Shown in pieces: positions 41,834 through 50,718 of a DNA stretch of 64,000 bases (positions within the stretch are counted from its first letter, which is position 1; each line of letters begins with the position of its first letter). Below the pieces are notes generated by a model. The model did no database searches. It saw only the letters and a program-made list of their open reading frames with translations, and was not told the DNA's origin. The stretch is from Lacunisphaera limnophila (lineage in GTDB: Bacteria; Verrucomicrobiota; Verrucomicrobiia; Opitutales; Opitutaceae). The stretch lies in assembly GCF_001746835.1 (NCBI RefSeq), contig NZ_CP016094.1:1426001-1490000 (forward strand), given 5' to 3'. The position numbers and the translations under genes were made by a program.

Positions 41834-42535
41834 TTAGCAGTGGCCGGGCTGGCCGTAGTAGGCGCCGGGGCCGTGCTTGCGCTTGAAGTGCTTGGCCAGA
41901 AGCGCGGGCTCGATGGTCTTGAGCTTGGGTTCGAGCGAGAGCGACATCAGCGCCATGTGGGCGATGCACTCGACGGCGACGGCGACCTCGACGGCCTTGG
42001 CGACCGATTTGCCCCACGTGAAGGGGGCGTGGCGGTTGACGAGAACGGCGGGGAAGTCGGCGGGATCGAGTTTTTTGAAACGCTCGACGATGACATTGCC
42101 CGTTTCCCATTCGTAGGCGCCGCCGCCGATTTCCTGGGCGGACATCTTGCGGGTGACAGGGATGTTGCCGTTGAAGTAGTCGGCGTGCGTCGTGCCGAAG
42201 ATCGGGATCTCGCGGCCGGCCTGGGCGAAGCTGGTGGCGTGGGAGCTGTGCGTGTGGACCACGCCGCCGATGTCGGCGAAGGCGAGAAAGAGCCGGCGGT
42301 GCGTAGGCGTGTCGGAGGAGGGGTTGAGCTTCCCCTCGACTTTCTTCCCCTCGAGGTCGATGAGGACCATGTCGGCGGGCTTCAGGTCGGCGTAGGCCAC
42401 GCCGCTGGGTTTGATGGCGAAGATGCCTTTGGCGCGGTCGATGGCGCTGGCGTTGCCAAAGGTGAGGTTGATCAGCCCGTGCCGCGGCAGGGCGAGGTTG
42501 GCCTCATAGGCCTCGCGTTTAAGCTCTTTGAGCAC
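41834..42535 (-). CDS. araD: L-ribulose-5-phosphate 4-epimerase
   Basis: A 233-residue class II aldolase-fold enzyme: LVLPRHGLINLTFGN-like start (LALPRHGLINLTFGNAS), IKPSGVAYADL, the zinc site GGVVHTHSSHATSFAQAG, and HAPFTWG. It converts L-ribulose 5-phosphate to D-xylulose 5-phosphate, the last step of the L-arabinose pathway. It follows araA on the same strand after a 91-base gap filled by an inverted repeat. Confidence 0.96.
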   Translation of the reverse strand: MLKELKREAYEANLALPRHGLINLTFGNASAIDRAKGIFAIKPSGVAYADLKPADMVLIDLEGKKVEGKLNPSSDTPTHRRLFLAFADIGGVVHTHSSHATSFAQAGREIPIFGTTHADYFNGNIPVTRKMSAQEIGGGAYEWETGNVIVERFKKLDPADFPAVLVNRHAPFTWGKSVAKAVEVAVAVECIAHMALMSLSLEPKLKTIEPALLAKHFKRKHGPGAYYGQPGHC

Positions 42536-42539
42536 GTTT

Positions 42540-42614
42540 AAGTCCTAAGTTTAAGTTGAAGAGAAAGACAGGAGGAAAGCGGGAGTCTTAAACTTCAACT
42601 TTCCCCTTCAACTG
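42540..42614. repeat. AAGTTTAAGTTGAAG inverted repeat between araA and araD
   Basis: The left arm AAGTTTAAGTTGAAGAGAAA and the right arm TCTTAAACTTCAACTTTCCC pair imperfectly around a 20-base purine-rich centre. Both arms also contain repeated TTAAGTTGAAG-like words. It fills the araA-araD gap. Confidence 0.7.
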
Positions 42615-42626
42615 GTTTTCGGGCCC

Positions 42627-44135
42627 TCAAGCCCGGAAGCCGTCGTTCAGGTGGTAATAGACCTCGTTGTTGCGGAGGTCCTGCTTGAGCTGCGGGAGCG
42701 TGGTGCCGGCGTTGATGACGACGGTCTCGAGGCCGGCGATGGTGGCGAAGTCCTCGAGCATCTCGGTGGTGACCGAGTAGCTGTAGCCGGTGTGGTGGGC
42801 GCCGCCGGCGTAGATCCACGCCGCACAGGCGGTTTTGAAGTCGGGTTTGCATTCCCAGACGGCGCGGGCGACGGGGAGGTTGGGCAACTTGGGCGGCTTG
42901 ACGGCCTTGACCTCGTTGACGATGAGGCGGAAGCGGTTGCCGAGGTCGACGAGCGATGCGTTGAGGGCGTCGCCGGCGGGGGCGTTGAACACGAGGCGCA
43001 CGGGGTCCTCCTTGCCGCCGATGCCGAGCGGGTGGATTTCGACGGCGGGTTTGCCGGCGGCGATGGACGGGCAGATCTCGAGCATGTGCGCGCCGAGGAC
43101 CTGGTGGCCCTTGGGTGACATATGGTACGTGTAGTCCTCCATGAAGGAGGTGCCGCCGGGCAGGCCGGCGTTCATGACCTTCATGGCGCGGACCAGGGCG
43201 GAGGTCTTCCAGTCGCCCTCGCCGCCGAAGCCGTAGCCGGCGCCCATCAGGCGCTGCGTGGCCATGCCGGGGAGTTGCTTGAGGCCGTGCAGGTCCTCGA
43301 AGGTGTCGGTGAAACCCTTGTAGCCTCCCTGCTCGAGGAAGGCGCCCATGCCGAGTTCGAGGCGCGCGCTGTAGCGGAGTTCCTCGTGGCGTTTGCCGCC
43401 TTTCTTGAGGGCGGGAACCACGGCGTAAGTCTTCTCGTAGTCGGCGCAGAGGGCGGTGATGTCGGCGGCACTGACCGCATCCACGACGGAGACGAGGTCG
43501 CCGACGCCGTGGGTGTTGACGGCGAAGCCGAGTTTCATCTCGGCGGAGACCTTGTCGCCCTCGGTGACGGCGACGTTGCGCATGTTGTCGCCGAAGCGGA
43601 CGAACTTCGCGCCCTGCCAGTCGTGCCAGGCGCGGGCGGCGCGCTGCCAGGCGCCGATGCGCTCAAGCACCTCGGCGTCGGTCCAGTGGCCGACGACGAC
43701 CTTGCGGGCGAGGCGCATGCGCGTGTGGATGAACCCGGCCTCGCGGTCGCCGTGGGCGGCCTGGTTGAGGTTCATGAAGTCCATGTCGATCGTGCCCCAG
43801 GGCAGGTCGCGGTTGAACTGGGTGTGCAGGTGCAGGAAGGGTTTCTTCAGCACGCTGAGGCCACGGATCCACATCTTCGACGGGGAGAACGTGTGCATCC
43901 ACAGGACGAGGCCGGCACAGTTGGCGTCGTTGTTGGCGGCGAGCATCACGTTGGTGATCTCGTCGGGCGTGGTGAGCAGGGCCTTGAAGACGGTCTTGAG
44001 CGGGAGCTGCTGCGAGGCGGCGAGGCCGGCGGCGACCTTTTGGGCGTTGGCGGCGACCTGCTGGAGAGGGCCGGGGCCGTAGAGGTGCTGGGAGCCGCAG
44101 ACGAACCAGATTTCAGGGGAGGCGAGGAGTTTCAT
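42627..44135 (-). CDS. araA: L-arabinose isomerase
   Basis: A 502-residue enzyme with the AraA hallmarks: [67 protein letters not shown] and [11 protein letters not shown]. Catalytic Glu and His residues are in these blocks. It converts L-arabinose to L-ribulose. Length is normal. The ATG follows TTTCCCTTCTC with no Shine-Dalgarno. Confidence 0.97.
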   Translation of the reverse strand: MKLLASPEIWFVCGSQHLYGPGPLQQVAANAQKVAAGLAASQQLPLKTVFKALLTTPDEITNVMLAANNDANCAGLVLWMHTFSPSKMWIRGLSVLKKPFLHLHTQFNRDLPWGTIDMDFMNLNQAAHGDREAGFIHTRMRLARKVVVGHWTDAEVLERIGAWQRAARAWHDWQGAKFVRFGDNMRNVAVTEGDKVSAEMKLGFAVNTHGVGDLVSVVDAVSAADITALCADYEKTYAVVPALKKGGKRHEELRYSARLELGMGAFLEQGGYKGFTDTFEDLHGLKQLPGMATQRLMGAGYGFGGEGDWKTSALVRAMKVMNAGLPGGTSFMEDYTYHMSPKGHQVLGAHMLEICPSIAAGKPAVEIHPLGIGGKEDPVRLVFNAPAGDALNASLVDLGNRFRLIVNEVKAVKPPKLPNLPVARAVWECKPDFKTACAAWIYAGGAHHTGYSYSVTTEMLEDFATIAGLETVVINAGTTLPQLKQDLRNNEVYYHLNDGFRA

Positions 44136-44145
44136 GAGAAGGGAA

Positions 44146-44181
44146 AGTAGCTAGTAGCGGGTAGTGGGTAGCGAGTAGGGG
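44146..44181. repeat. 7-bp tandem repeat (GTAGCGG) between araA and araB
   Basis: Five units with period 7: GTAGCTA, GTAGCGG, GTAGTGG, GTAGCGA, GTAGGGG. It is the intergenic relative of the coding tandem repeat at 36951. Confidence 0.7.
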
Positions 44182-44253
44182 AATCGTTATCGTTCTCTTC
44201 ATCGTTATCCTAATCTCGGCCGAGGAGAGAACGATTACGAGAACGAGAATGAT
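44182..44253. repeat. ATCGTTATCGTTCTC inverted repeat between araA and araB
   Basis: The left half begins AATCGTTATCGTTCTCTTC and ends CTCGG. The right half begins CCGAG and continues AGAGAACGATTACGAGAACG. They form a long imperfect stem with almost no loop. Each half is also internally repetitive (ATCGTT words). It reaches the araB stop codon. Confidence 0.75.
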
Positions 44254-45911
44254 CAGGACCGGACGGATTCCTTGATCGTGAGGAGTTCCTTCATGACGCC
44301 GCCGAGATCGGCGGCTTTGGTGCGACCACCGAGGCTGTCGTGGAGCTGGCGGTAGAGAACGTAGAGCCGGTCGTAGGTCTTCTGGGCGGGGGGCTTGGGC
44401 CGGTAGGCGACCTTTTTTAGGGAGGTCATCTTCCGTTGGGCGGTGGGGAAGTCCGGGTGGGCGCCGGCCAACACGGCGGCGCTGACGGCCGAGCCGAGGG
44501 CGCAGGCTTGGGAGGAACCGGCGACCAGCATGGTGCAGCCGGTGATGTCGGCGTAGATCTGCATGAGCAGCGGGTTCTTCTCGGCAATGCCGCCGGCGCA
44601 GACGACGCGGTCGAGGGGGACGCCGTATTCCTTGATCCGCTCGATGATGGCGCGGGCGCCGAAGGCCGTGGCCTCGATGAGCGCGCGGTAGATCTCGGCC
44701 TGGGTGGTGTAGAGCGTCTGGCCGACGAGCAGGCCGGTGAGGCGCTGGTCGACGAGGATGGTACGATTGCCGTTGTTCCAGTCGAGGGCGAGCAGGCCAC
44801 TCTGGCCGGGCTTCAGCTTCGCGGCGTCGGCGGTCAGCGTGGCGTGGAGCTTGGCGTCACCCAGGACGCCCTCGACGAACCACTTGAAGATGTCGCCCAC
44901 GGCGCTCTGGCCGGCCTCGATGCCATAGAAGCCGGGGAGGATGGCGCCTTTGACGATGCCGCAGATGCCGGGGATGTCGGGCACGGTCCGGGCGGCGGAG
45001 ACCACGCCGCAATCGCAGGTGGAGGTGCCGATGACCTTGACCAGCGTGCCCTCGGCCACGCCGCAGCCGATGGCGCCGTAGTGGACATCGAACTCGCCGA
45101 TGGCGATTGGGATGCCGGCGCGCAGGCCGAGTTTCCTGGCCCATTCGGGGGAAAGATTGCCGGCGGATTCGCTGGCGTCGTGGGCCTTCTCGTACAGGCG
45201 GTCGCGGAGGTCGGCCAGGCGCGGGTCGAGGAGGGCGAGGAACTCCTTGTCGGGCAGGCCGCCCCAGTCTTCGGCGTAGAGGGCCTTGTGGCCGGCGGCG
45301 CAGACGCCGCGTTTCACGGCCCGCGGGTCGGTGACGCCGGCGAGCACGGACGGGACCCAGTCGCAGAGTTCGACCCACGAGTAGGCGGCGGAGAAGACCT
45401 TCGGGTCCACCGCGAGGCAGTGCCAGAGCTTGGCCCAGAACCACTCGGAGGAATAGGTGTTGCCGCACTTGGCGATGAAATGGGGACGGTGTTGCGCGGC
45501 GAGGGCGGTAATCTTCGCAGCCTCGCGCCAGCCGGTGTGGTCCTTCCAGAGCCAGCACTGGGCGTTGAGGTTCTTCGCCCATTTCTTGTCGGTGGCGAGG
45601 GCGCGGTTCTGTGCGTCGACGGGGATCGGGCTGGAGCCGGTGGTGTCCACGCCGAGACCGATCACCTTCGAGGCATCGAAGCCCTTCTGCTTCCGGGCTT
45701 GGGCGAGGGCGCCCTTCACGGATTTCTCGAGACCGAAGAGGTAGTCGGCGGGCGACTGGCGGGCGACGTTGTGGTCGCGCGGGTCGAGCAACACGCCCTG
45801 GGTGCCGCTGGGGTAGTTGACCACGCTGGTGCCGAATTCCTTGCCGTCCTTGCAGCGCACCACGAGGGCGCGGACGGAGTTGGTGCCGTAATCAATGCCG
45901 AGGGTGAACAT
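44253..45911 (-). CDS. araB: Ribulokinase
   Basis: A 552-residue FGGY-family kinase: N-terminal FTLGIDYGTNSVRALVV phosphate loop, GLGVDTTGSSPIPVD, GTSTCDCGVV and the C-terminal RVVCAGGIAEKNPLLMQIYADI signature. It phosphorylates L-ribulose using ATP. The start MFTLGIDYG is used; 20 upstream residues are not conserved. It is the first gene of the ara run and is divergent from a LacI regulator. Confidence 0.96.
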   Translation of the reverse strand: MFTLGIDYGTNSVRALVVRCKDGKEFGTSVVNYPSGTQGVLLDPRDHNVARQSPADYLFGLEKSVKGALAQARKQKGFDASKVIGLGVDTTGSSPIPVDAQNRALATDKKWAKNLNAQCWLWKDHTGWREAAKITALAAQHRPHFIAKCGNTYSSEWFWAKLWHCLAVDPKVFSAAYSWVELCDWVPSVLAGVTDPRAVKRGVCAAGHKALYAEDWGGLPDKEFLALLDPRLADLRDRLYEKAHDASESAGNLSPEWARKLGLRAGIPIAIGEFDVHYGAIGCGVAEGTLVKVIGTSTCDCGVVSAARTVPDIPGICGIVKGAILPGFYGIEAGQSAVGDIFKWFVEGVLGDAKLHATLTADAAKLKPGQSGLLALDWNNGNRTILVDQRLTGLLVGQTLYTTQAEIYRALIEATAFGARAIIERIKEYGVPLDRVVCAGGIAEKNPLLMQIYADITGCTMLVAGSSQACALGSAVSAAVLAGAHPDFPTAQRKMTSLKKVAYRPKPPAQKTYDRLYVLYRQLHDSLGGRTKAADLGGVMKELLTIKESVRS

Positions 45912-46105
45912 GGGGTAAGAAGGGTGAGGTGTAGGGGCGGATGGGAGACCGGTCAACAGGAGGGTAGGCATGACCGTAATGTGGGGGGGACGGGGGGACG
46001 GCGGCGCGCGCCGAACAGCCTGTCCAGAGGCCAGGCGCCACCTGCCTGCATGACTTACTTGACGGTTACATGATTTGGGGGAAACAGTGCAGGCCTGTCA
46101 TTCCC
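45912..46105. promoter_or_regulatory. Divergent araB / LacI regulator control region
   Basis: A 194-base gap. Near 46059-46070 it holds TTGACGGTTACA, where GGTTACA is a typical LacI-family half-operator, and a related CATGACCGTAATG word lies near 45970. A degenerate AACCTG/CAGGTT-like hairpin sits around 46018-46042. No complete symmetric operator is evident, so exact sites are uncertain. Confidence 0.4.
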
Positions 46106-47188
46106 ATGGCCCGTCCCACCCTGAACGACATCGCCCGCCAGGTCGGTTTCTCGAAGAACACCGTCTCGCTGGCGTTGCGGGGCGACCGGCAGATCCCGGA
46201 GGAGACGCGCGAGCGCATCCGGAAAGCGGCGGCGAAGCTGGGTTACCAGCCCAACGCGGTCGTCTCCCACCTGATGGCACAGCTGCGGGCCAGCCGGACG
46301 ACGCGGCTGCAGGCGAAGCTCGCGCTGGTTAACGCCAACCGCGACCCGCAGGCGTTCCGGGCGCACCCGACCATCCCGACCTATGTGGAGGGCTGCGAGA
46401 GCCGGGCCGAGAAACTGGGCTACGGCTTCGACCGGTTCTGGCTGCACGACCCCACGCTCAACGCCCAGCGCTGGCTGCGCATCCTCCACACGCGGGGCAT
46501 CAAGGGGCTCGTGCTGGTCGGCCTGATGGACACGACGCACCTGCCCGACGAACTCGCCCCGGTCTGGGCGCAGTTGCCGACCGTGGTGACCGGCGTGCGC
46601 ACGCGCGACCCGGCGCTGTCCTTTTGTTGCGTGGATCACCACCACCTGGCGCTGACCGCCTTCGAGCGGGCGCTGGCGCTCGGTTACAAGCGGCCCGGCC
46701 TGGTGCTCGACGATGTGATCGACGCGCTGGTGGAGCGGCGGTTTTCCGCCGGCTACCTGACCGGCCAGCGGACGCTGTTGCCGCGGGCGCAGCATGTGCC
46801 GGTGTTCAGCGAGGAGACCGGCGCGCAGGCCGAGCCGAAGGGGTTCCGGGCGTGGTTGGACAAACACCAGCCGGACGTGATCTTCACGCTCTACAACAAT
46901 GTCATCGCCTGGCTGAAGGAAGCCGGACGGCGGGTACCGGAGGACATCGGCGTGATCCAGCTGGAGTGGCGTTCCACCCGTCCGGAGATCGCGGGGATGA
47001 ACCAGCACAATCTCGTCACGGGCGAGGCCGCGGTGGACATGGTGGTGAGCCAGATCCACAACAACGAGACCGGCGTGCAGGAGTTCCCGCGCGCGACGCT
47101 GATCGGCGCGACGTGGGTGGACGGGCAGAGCGTGCGCCCGCAGGCCGCACCGGCCGCGCGGCCGGCCCGGGTCCGGGCGGGCCGCTGA
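46106..47188 (+). CDS. LacI-family transcriptional regulator
   Basis: A 360-residue regulator. The HTH covers residues 1-60 (RPTLNDIARQVGFSKNTVSLALRGDRQIPEETRERIRKAAAKLGYQP split over helix, turn and hinge). A periplasmic-binding-protein-like sensor domain follows (LARGIKGLVLVG-type strands, AFERALALGYKRPGLVLDD). It is divergent from araB and directly upstream of a TonB receptor gene, so it may control either or both. The start MARPTLND is preferred to an ATG 36 bases upstream. Confidence 0.9.
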   Translation: MARPTLNDIARQVGFSKNTVSLALRGDRQIPEETRERIRKAAAKLGYQPNAVVSHLMAQLRASRTTRLQAKLALVNANRDPQAFRAHPTIPTYVEGCESRAEKLGYGFDRFWLHDPTLNAQRWLRILHTRGIKGLVLVGLMDTTHLPDELAPVWAQLPTVVTGVRTRDPALSFCCVDHHHLALTAFERALALGYKRPGLVLDDVIDALVERRFSAGYLTGQRTLLPRAQHVPVFSEETGAQAEPKGFRAWLDKHQPDVIFTLYNNVIAWLKEAGRRVPEDIGVIQLEWRSTRPEIAGMNQHNLVTGEAAVDMVVSQIHNNETGVQEFPRATLIGATWVDGQSVRPQAAPAARPARVRAGR

Positions 47189-47314
47189 GCGGAACTCCAA
47201 TCCTGCCGGGCGGGATCATAACTATCGGCAGGGTCCATAACTCTGACAAATGGGCTTGATCTCATTTGCTACTTATATTTATTAAGTATTAGTTTCCACC
47301 CCAACCCCAAGCGT

Positions 47315-49711
47315 ATGACCCCACGTATTCCCGTCGTATTCACGCGGGCCCGGGCAGCAGGTTGCTGCTGCCTGGCCCTTTTTGCCCTCTCGGCCCAGGC
47401 CCAGACCACCCCCACCACCCCCACCGCCGCGCCGGCGCCAGTCGGGGAGACCGTCGTGCTCCCCACCTTCTCGGTGTCGACGAACAAGGACAGCGGCTAC
47501 CGGGCCGCCAACTCCGTGTCGGCCACCCGGGTGGACACCGCGATCAAGGACCTGCCGTTCGCGATCAGCGCCTTCACCGAGCAGTTCATCACCGACGTCG
47601 GGGCGCGCGACCTCTTCGATGTGGTGCAGTACGCACCCAGCGTGACCAGTGCGGGCAAGGAGTTCAACTCCGGCAACTCGGTCTATGCGATCCGCGGCTT
47701 TGACCAGGCGCCGCAGCACAACGGTTTTGTGGGCGAGGGTTACGTGGACACCGCGACGATCGAGCGCGTCGAGGTGGTGAAGGGGCCGTCGTCGCTCCTC
47801 TACGGCCAGGTCGCCCCCGGCGGCACGGTCAACTACATCACCAAACGCGCGCACGCCAAGGCCCGCACGTCGATCAACGCCCAGTTCGGCACCCACAACT
47901 TCTGGCGCACAGGCCTGGACGTGAACCAGCCGTTGGTGGGCGACAAGCTGCTGTTCCGTTTCAACGGCGTGTATGAGAACGGCCTCGAGTTTCTCAACCC
48001 CGGCGCGCAGAAGACCCGCGTGCTGGCGCCGACCCTCACCTGGAACATCAGCGACCGGGTCGCGCTGACCGTCGACTACCAGTGGTTCCGCCGCCGGGAG
48101 AACCCGCCGCAGGCGCAGCTCAAGCCCAACGTCGAGATCGTCGGTCTCCCGCCGGCCAGCGGCATCCTCAGTGCGAGCGGGCTGCTGATCAATCCGCTCA
48201 ACAACATCGATCCCGGCTTCCTGACCTACTATCCGCTCCCGCGTGATTTCAACTACGTCTCCCGAAGCGACTATCGCGACTCGGATTACGAGTCGGTCAA
48301 CGCCGAGCTCACGGCCCGTCTGAACGACCACTGGACGGCGCGGGCCAACTTCAATTGGAACACGCGCCGGGTGGCCCACAAGCTGACGGGCCTCGGCGCC
48401 GTCAGCATCACCGTGCCGACCAGCTACTACCCGACCGGCGCCACCCTGCCGATCTCCGCGGCCAACTACCGGCTCGCCGCCATCGCCTACGCCGAGGACC
48501 TGCTCACGAACATTGATCTCGCGCTCCTCGCGCCCCAAGCCCAGCTGGGCCGCCGCAAGCGCCTCCAGGAGGACTGGGGCTTCGGCCGCACGTCCCAACT
48601 CGAGTTCGCCGGCAGCTATGTCACCCATGGCGTGAAGCTGAAGCCGCTCGTCGGCTTCTTCTACAACGAGTCCGTCAGCCGGGGCCTGCTGCGCTCCAGC
48701 CCGACCGCCAGCTTCTTCCCGGTCTGGGACATGAAGAACCCGGCCACGTGGAACTACGACACCGACTTCGACCCGGGCGCACAGCCCATCACCACGAACT
48801 CCCGTTCTCCCGGCCGCAACTCGGCCGCCTACGCCATCATGAACGCGAGCTTCCTTGAGGACCGCCTCAACGTCGTGGCGGGCGCCCGGTACAACAAGTC
48901 CTCGGGGGCGACCGACAATCTCCTGAACCCCGCCGCCAGCGTGGCCAAGGTCTCGGCCAAAAAGATCACGCCCCAGGCTGGCATGGGTTGGAAGATCACC
49001 CGCGACATGATGATCTATGCCTCGTACAGCCAGTCCTACGTCAACAATGCGGCCGCCCTCCAGCGGGCCAACGTGCCGATCGGGCCCGCCAAGCCCACCA
49101 CGGCTGAGGGCTACGAACTCGGCCTGAAGACCGATTTCCTCGGCGGGCGCGTGTCGTCCACCGTCGCGATCTTCCAGATCGACCAGAAGGACCGCATCCT
49201 GCGCTTCAACTCCTTCAACTCCTCGGGCGTGACGGTCACGAACAGCCTTCAAGACACCATCGATCGCAGCAAGGGCATCGAGGCCGAGCTGACCTGGTCG
49301 CCGGTCGACAACTGGCAGGTCTATCTCAGCGGGGCCATGAACGACATCCGCGTCATCCAGGTTCCCCCGGGCATGGAGGCCTTCATCGGCAGCCACCCCG
49401 AGGCGACGGTCAAGGCGCTCTTCAACCTGTGGACGCGCTACAGCTTCACGCAGGACGCGGTGAAGGGCCTGTGGGTGGGCGGTGGCTTCAATCACACCGG
49501 CCGGAAGGCGCAACGCACCAACAACCCGCGGCTCTTTCTGCCCGCCGACACGCTCTGGAACTCGGCCATCGGCTACGACTGGAAGCGGGGGGACCGCGAC
49601 ATGAGCGTGGTCGTGAACTGGCAGAACATGGAGGACATCGAATACTATCCGGCCAACCAGCAACGCGGCCTGCCCGGTCGCGCCACGGTCTCCTTCACCA
49701 CCCGCTTCTAA
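47315..49711 (+). CDS. TonB-dependent outer-membrane receptor
   Basis: A 798-residue receptor. It has a signal peptide (to about residue 30), a Pro/Thr linker, a possible TonB box (VVLPTFSVST), a plug domain (PFAISAFTEQFITDVGARDLFDVVQYAPSV, VEVVKGPSSLLYGQVAPGGTVNYITKR) and a 22-stranded barrel ending in Phe (RATVSFTTRF). The plug is most like siderophore-type receptors, but the position between a LacI regulator and sugar genes suggests a carbohydrate ligand. No SusD partner is present. A strong terminator follows. Confidence 0.9.
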   Translation: MTPRIPVVFTRARAAGCCCLALFALSAQAQTTPTTPTAAPAPVGETVVLPTFSVSTNKDSGYRAANSVSATRVDTAIKDLPFAISAFTEQFITDVGARDLFDVVQYAPSVTSAGKEFNSGNSVYAIRGFDQAPQHNGFVGEGYVDTATIERVEVVKGPSSLLYGQVAPGGTVNYITKRAHAKARTSINAQFGTHNFWRTGLDVNQPLVGDKLLFRFNGVYENGLEFLNPGAQKTRVLAPTLTWNISDRVALTVDYQWFRRRENPPQAQLKPNVEIVGLPPASGILSASGLLINPLNNIDPGFLTYYPLPRDFNYVSRSDYRDSDYESVNAELTARLNDHWTARANFNWNTRRVAHKLTGLGAVSITVPTSYYPTGATLPISAANYRLAAIAYAEDLLTNIDLALLAPQAQLGRRKRLQEDWGFGRTSQLEFAGSYVTHGVKLKPLVGFFYNESVSRGLLRSSPTASFFPVWDMKNPATWNYDTDFDPGAQPITTNSRSPGRNSAAYAIMNASFLEDRLNVVAGARYNKSSGATDNLLNPAASVAKVSAKKITPQAGMGWKITRDMMIYASYSQSYVNNAAALQRANVPIGPAKPTTAEGYELGLKTDFLGGRVSSTVAIFQIDQKDRILRFNSFNSSGVTVTNSLQDTIDRSKGIEAELTWSPVDNWQVYLSGAMNDIRVIQVPPGMEAFIGSHPEATVKALFNLWTRYSFTQDAVKGLWVGGGFNHTGRKAQRTNNPRLFLPADTLWNSAIGYDWKRGDRDMSVVVNWQNMEDIEYYPANQQRGLPGRATVSFTTRF

Positions 49712-49727
49712 GCGGGTCATCGTCCCA

Positions 49728-49757
49728 GGGGCGCCGGCCAGGCCGGCGCCCTTTTTT
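49728..49757 (+). terminator. Rho-independent terminator after the TonB receptor
   Basis: GGGCGCCGGCC and GGCCGGCGCCC form a near-perfect stem with a one-base loop, followed by TTTTTT. It starts 17 bases after the stop codon. Confidence 0.95.
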
Positions 49758-49822
49758 ATGCCGGTGCCCGACGGTTGGATTTGGCCTCGTCAGGTCCCGG
49801 ACCTTTTCCGCACCATGACGCG

Positions 49823-50614
49823 TTGAGCTACACCCGCATTATTTCCACCCTGGGCTGTCCCGACCTCGCGCTGACCGGGGTGGGGGCGCTGGTCCGCGGC
49901 CATGGCCTTGACGGCTGCGAGTTACGCGCCCTCGGCGGCTCGCTGGACCTGCACGCCCATTTCACGGCGGAGTACGGCTCACCGGCGGGGCTGGCGGCCC
50001 GGCGGCCCGCGGAACCGGTCACGGCTTTCTGCACCTCGCTCAAGGCGGTCGGTGCGACCGCGGTGGAGCGGGAGCAGTTTCTCCAACTCATCCCGTGGGC
50101 GGAGGCGCTCGGGGTGTGCGGGCTGCGGGTGTTCGACGGCGGCACCACGGGCGACGCGGCGGAACTGGCGGCCATGGCGGACACCGTGCGGTGGTGGCGC
50201 GAGCTCCGCGCCCAGCACGGTTGGAAAACGGACATCATGATCGAGACGCACGACACGCTGCTCACGGGCGCGGCGGTACGGCGGTTGCTCGCGGTGGCGC
50301 CGGGCACGGCGATCCGCTGGGATTCGCACCACACGTGGAAGAAGGGCGGCGAGGATCCGTGCGTGACCTGGGCCGCGATCAAGGACGCGGTGGCGGCGAT
50401 CGATGTTAAGGACAGCATCAGCCGGCCTTCCGCTAAACACGCCTGGACCTATGTGTTGCCGGGCGCGGGAGAATTTCCGATGGCGCCGTTGCGGAAAGTA
50501 CTGGCGGCCGAGTTTGCCGGGCCGGTGAGCCTGGAGTGGGAAAAGCTCTGGCACGCGTATCTGCCCACGCTCGACGAGGCGCTTGTCGCGGCGGAGAAGA
50601 GCCGGTGGTGGTGA
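49823..50614 (+). CDS. Sugar phosphate isomerase/epimerase-like TIM-barrel protein
   Basis: A 263-residue xylose-isomerase-like TIM barrel: YTRIISTLGCPDLALTGV at the start, GVCGLRVFDGGT, TDIMIETHDTL (metal Glu/His), RWDSHHTWKKGGED, IDVKDSIS and VSLEWEKLWH. The substrate is unknown. The likely start is a TTG just before SYTRI, because the nearest ATG is out of frame. It follows the TonB receptor terminator, so it has its own promoter or depends on read-through. Confidence 0.8.
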   Translation: MSYTRIISTLGCPDLALTGVGALVRGHGLDGCELRALGGSLDLHAHFTAEYGSPAGLAARRPAEPVTAFCTSLKAVGATAVEREQFLQLIPWAEALGVCGLRVFDGGTTGDAAELAAMADTVRWWRELRAQHGWKTDIMIETHDTLLTGAAVRRLLAVAPGTAIRWDSHHTWKKGGEDPCVTWAAIKDAVAAIDVKDSISRPSAKHAWTYVLPGAGEFPMAPLRKVLAAEFAGPVSLEWEKLWHAYLPTLDEALVAAEKSRWW

Positions 50615-50623
50615 GGAATTGTT

Positions 50624-50717
50624 TGTAGGGCGGGATCTCCTAATCCCGCGGCGAACGCGTCTTGGCGGGGTTGCTTCGCCATCTCCGCCAAGCCTCCGTC
50701 GGAGACCCCGCCCTACA
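50624..50717. repeat. Palindromic repeat, TGTAGGGCGGG family (long copy)
   Basis: A 94-bp element starting TGTAGGGCGGGATC and ending CCCCGCCCTACA. The right half, from GGCGGGGTTGCTTCGCC to the end, is nearly identical to that of the copy at 23886-23992. It lies exactly between two convergent genes, one base from the stop of the alpha/beta hydrolase. Confidence 0.85.
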
Positions 50718-50718
50718 G

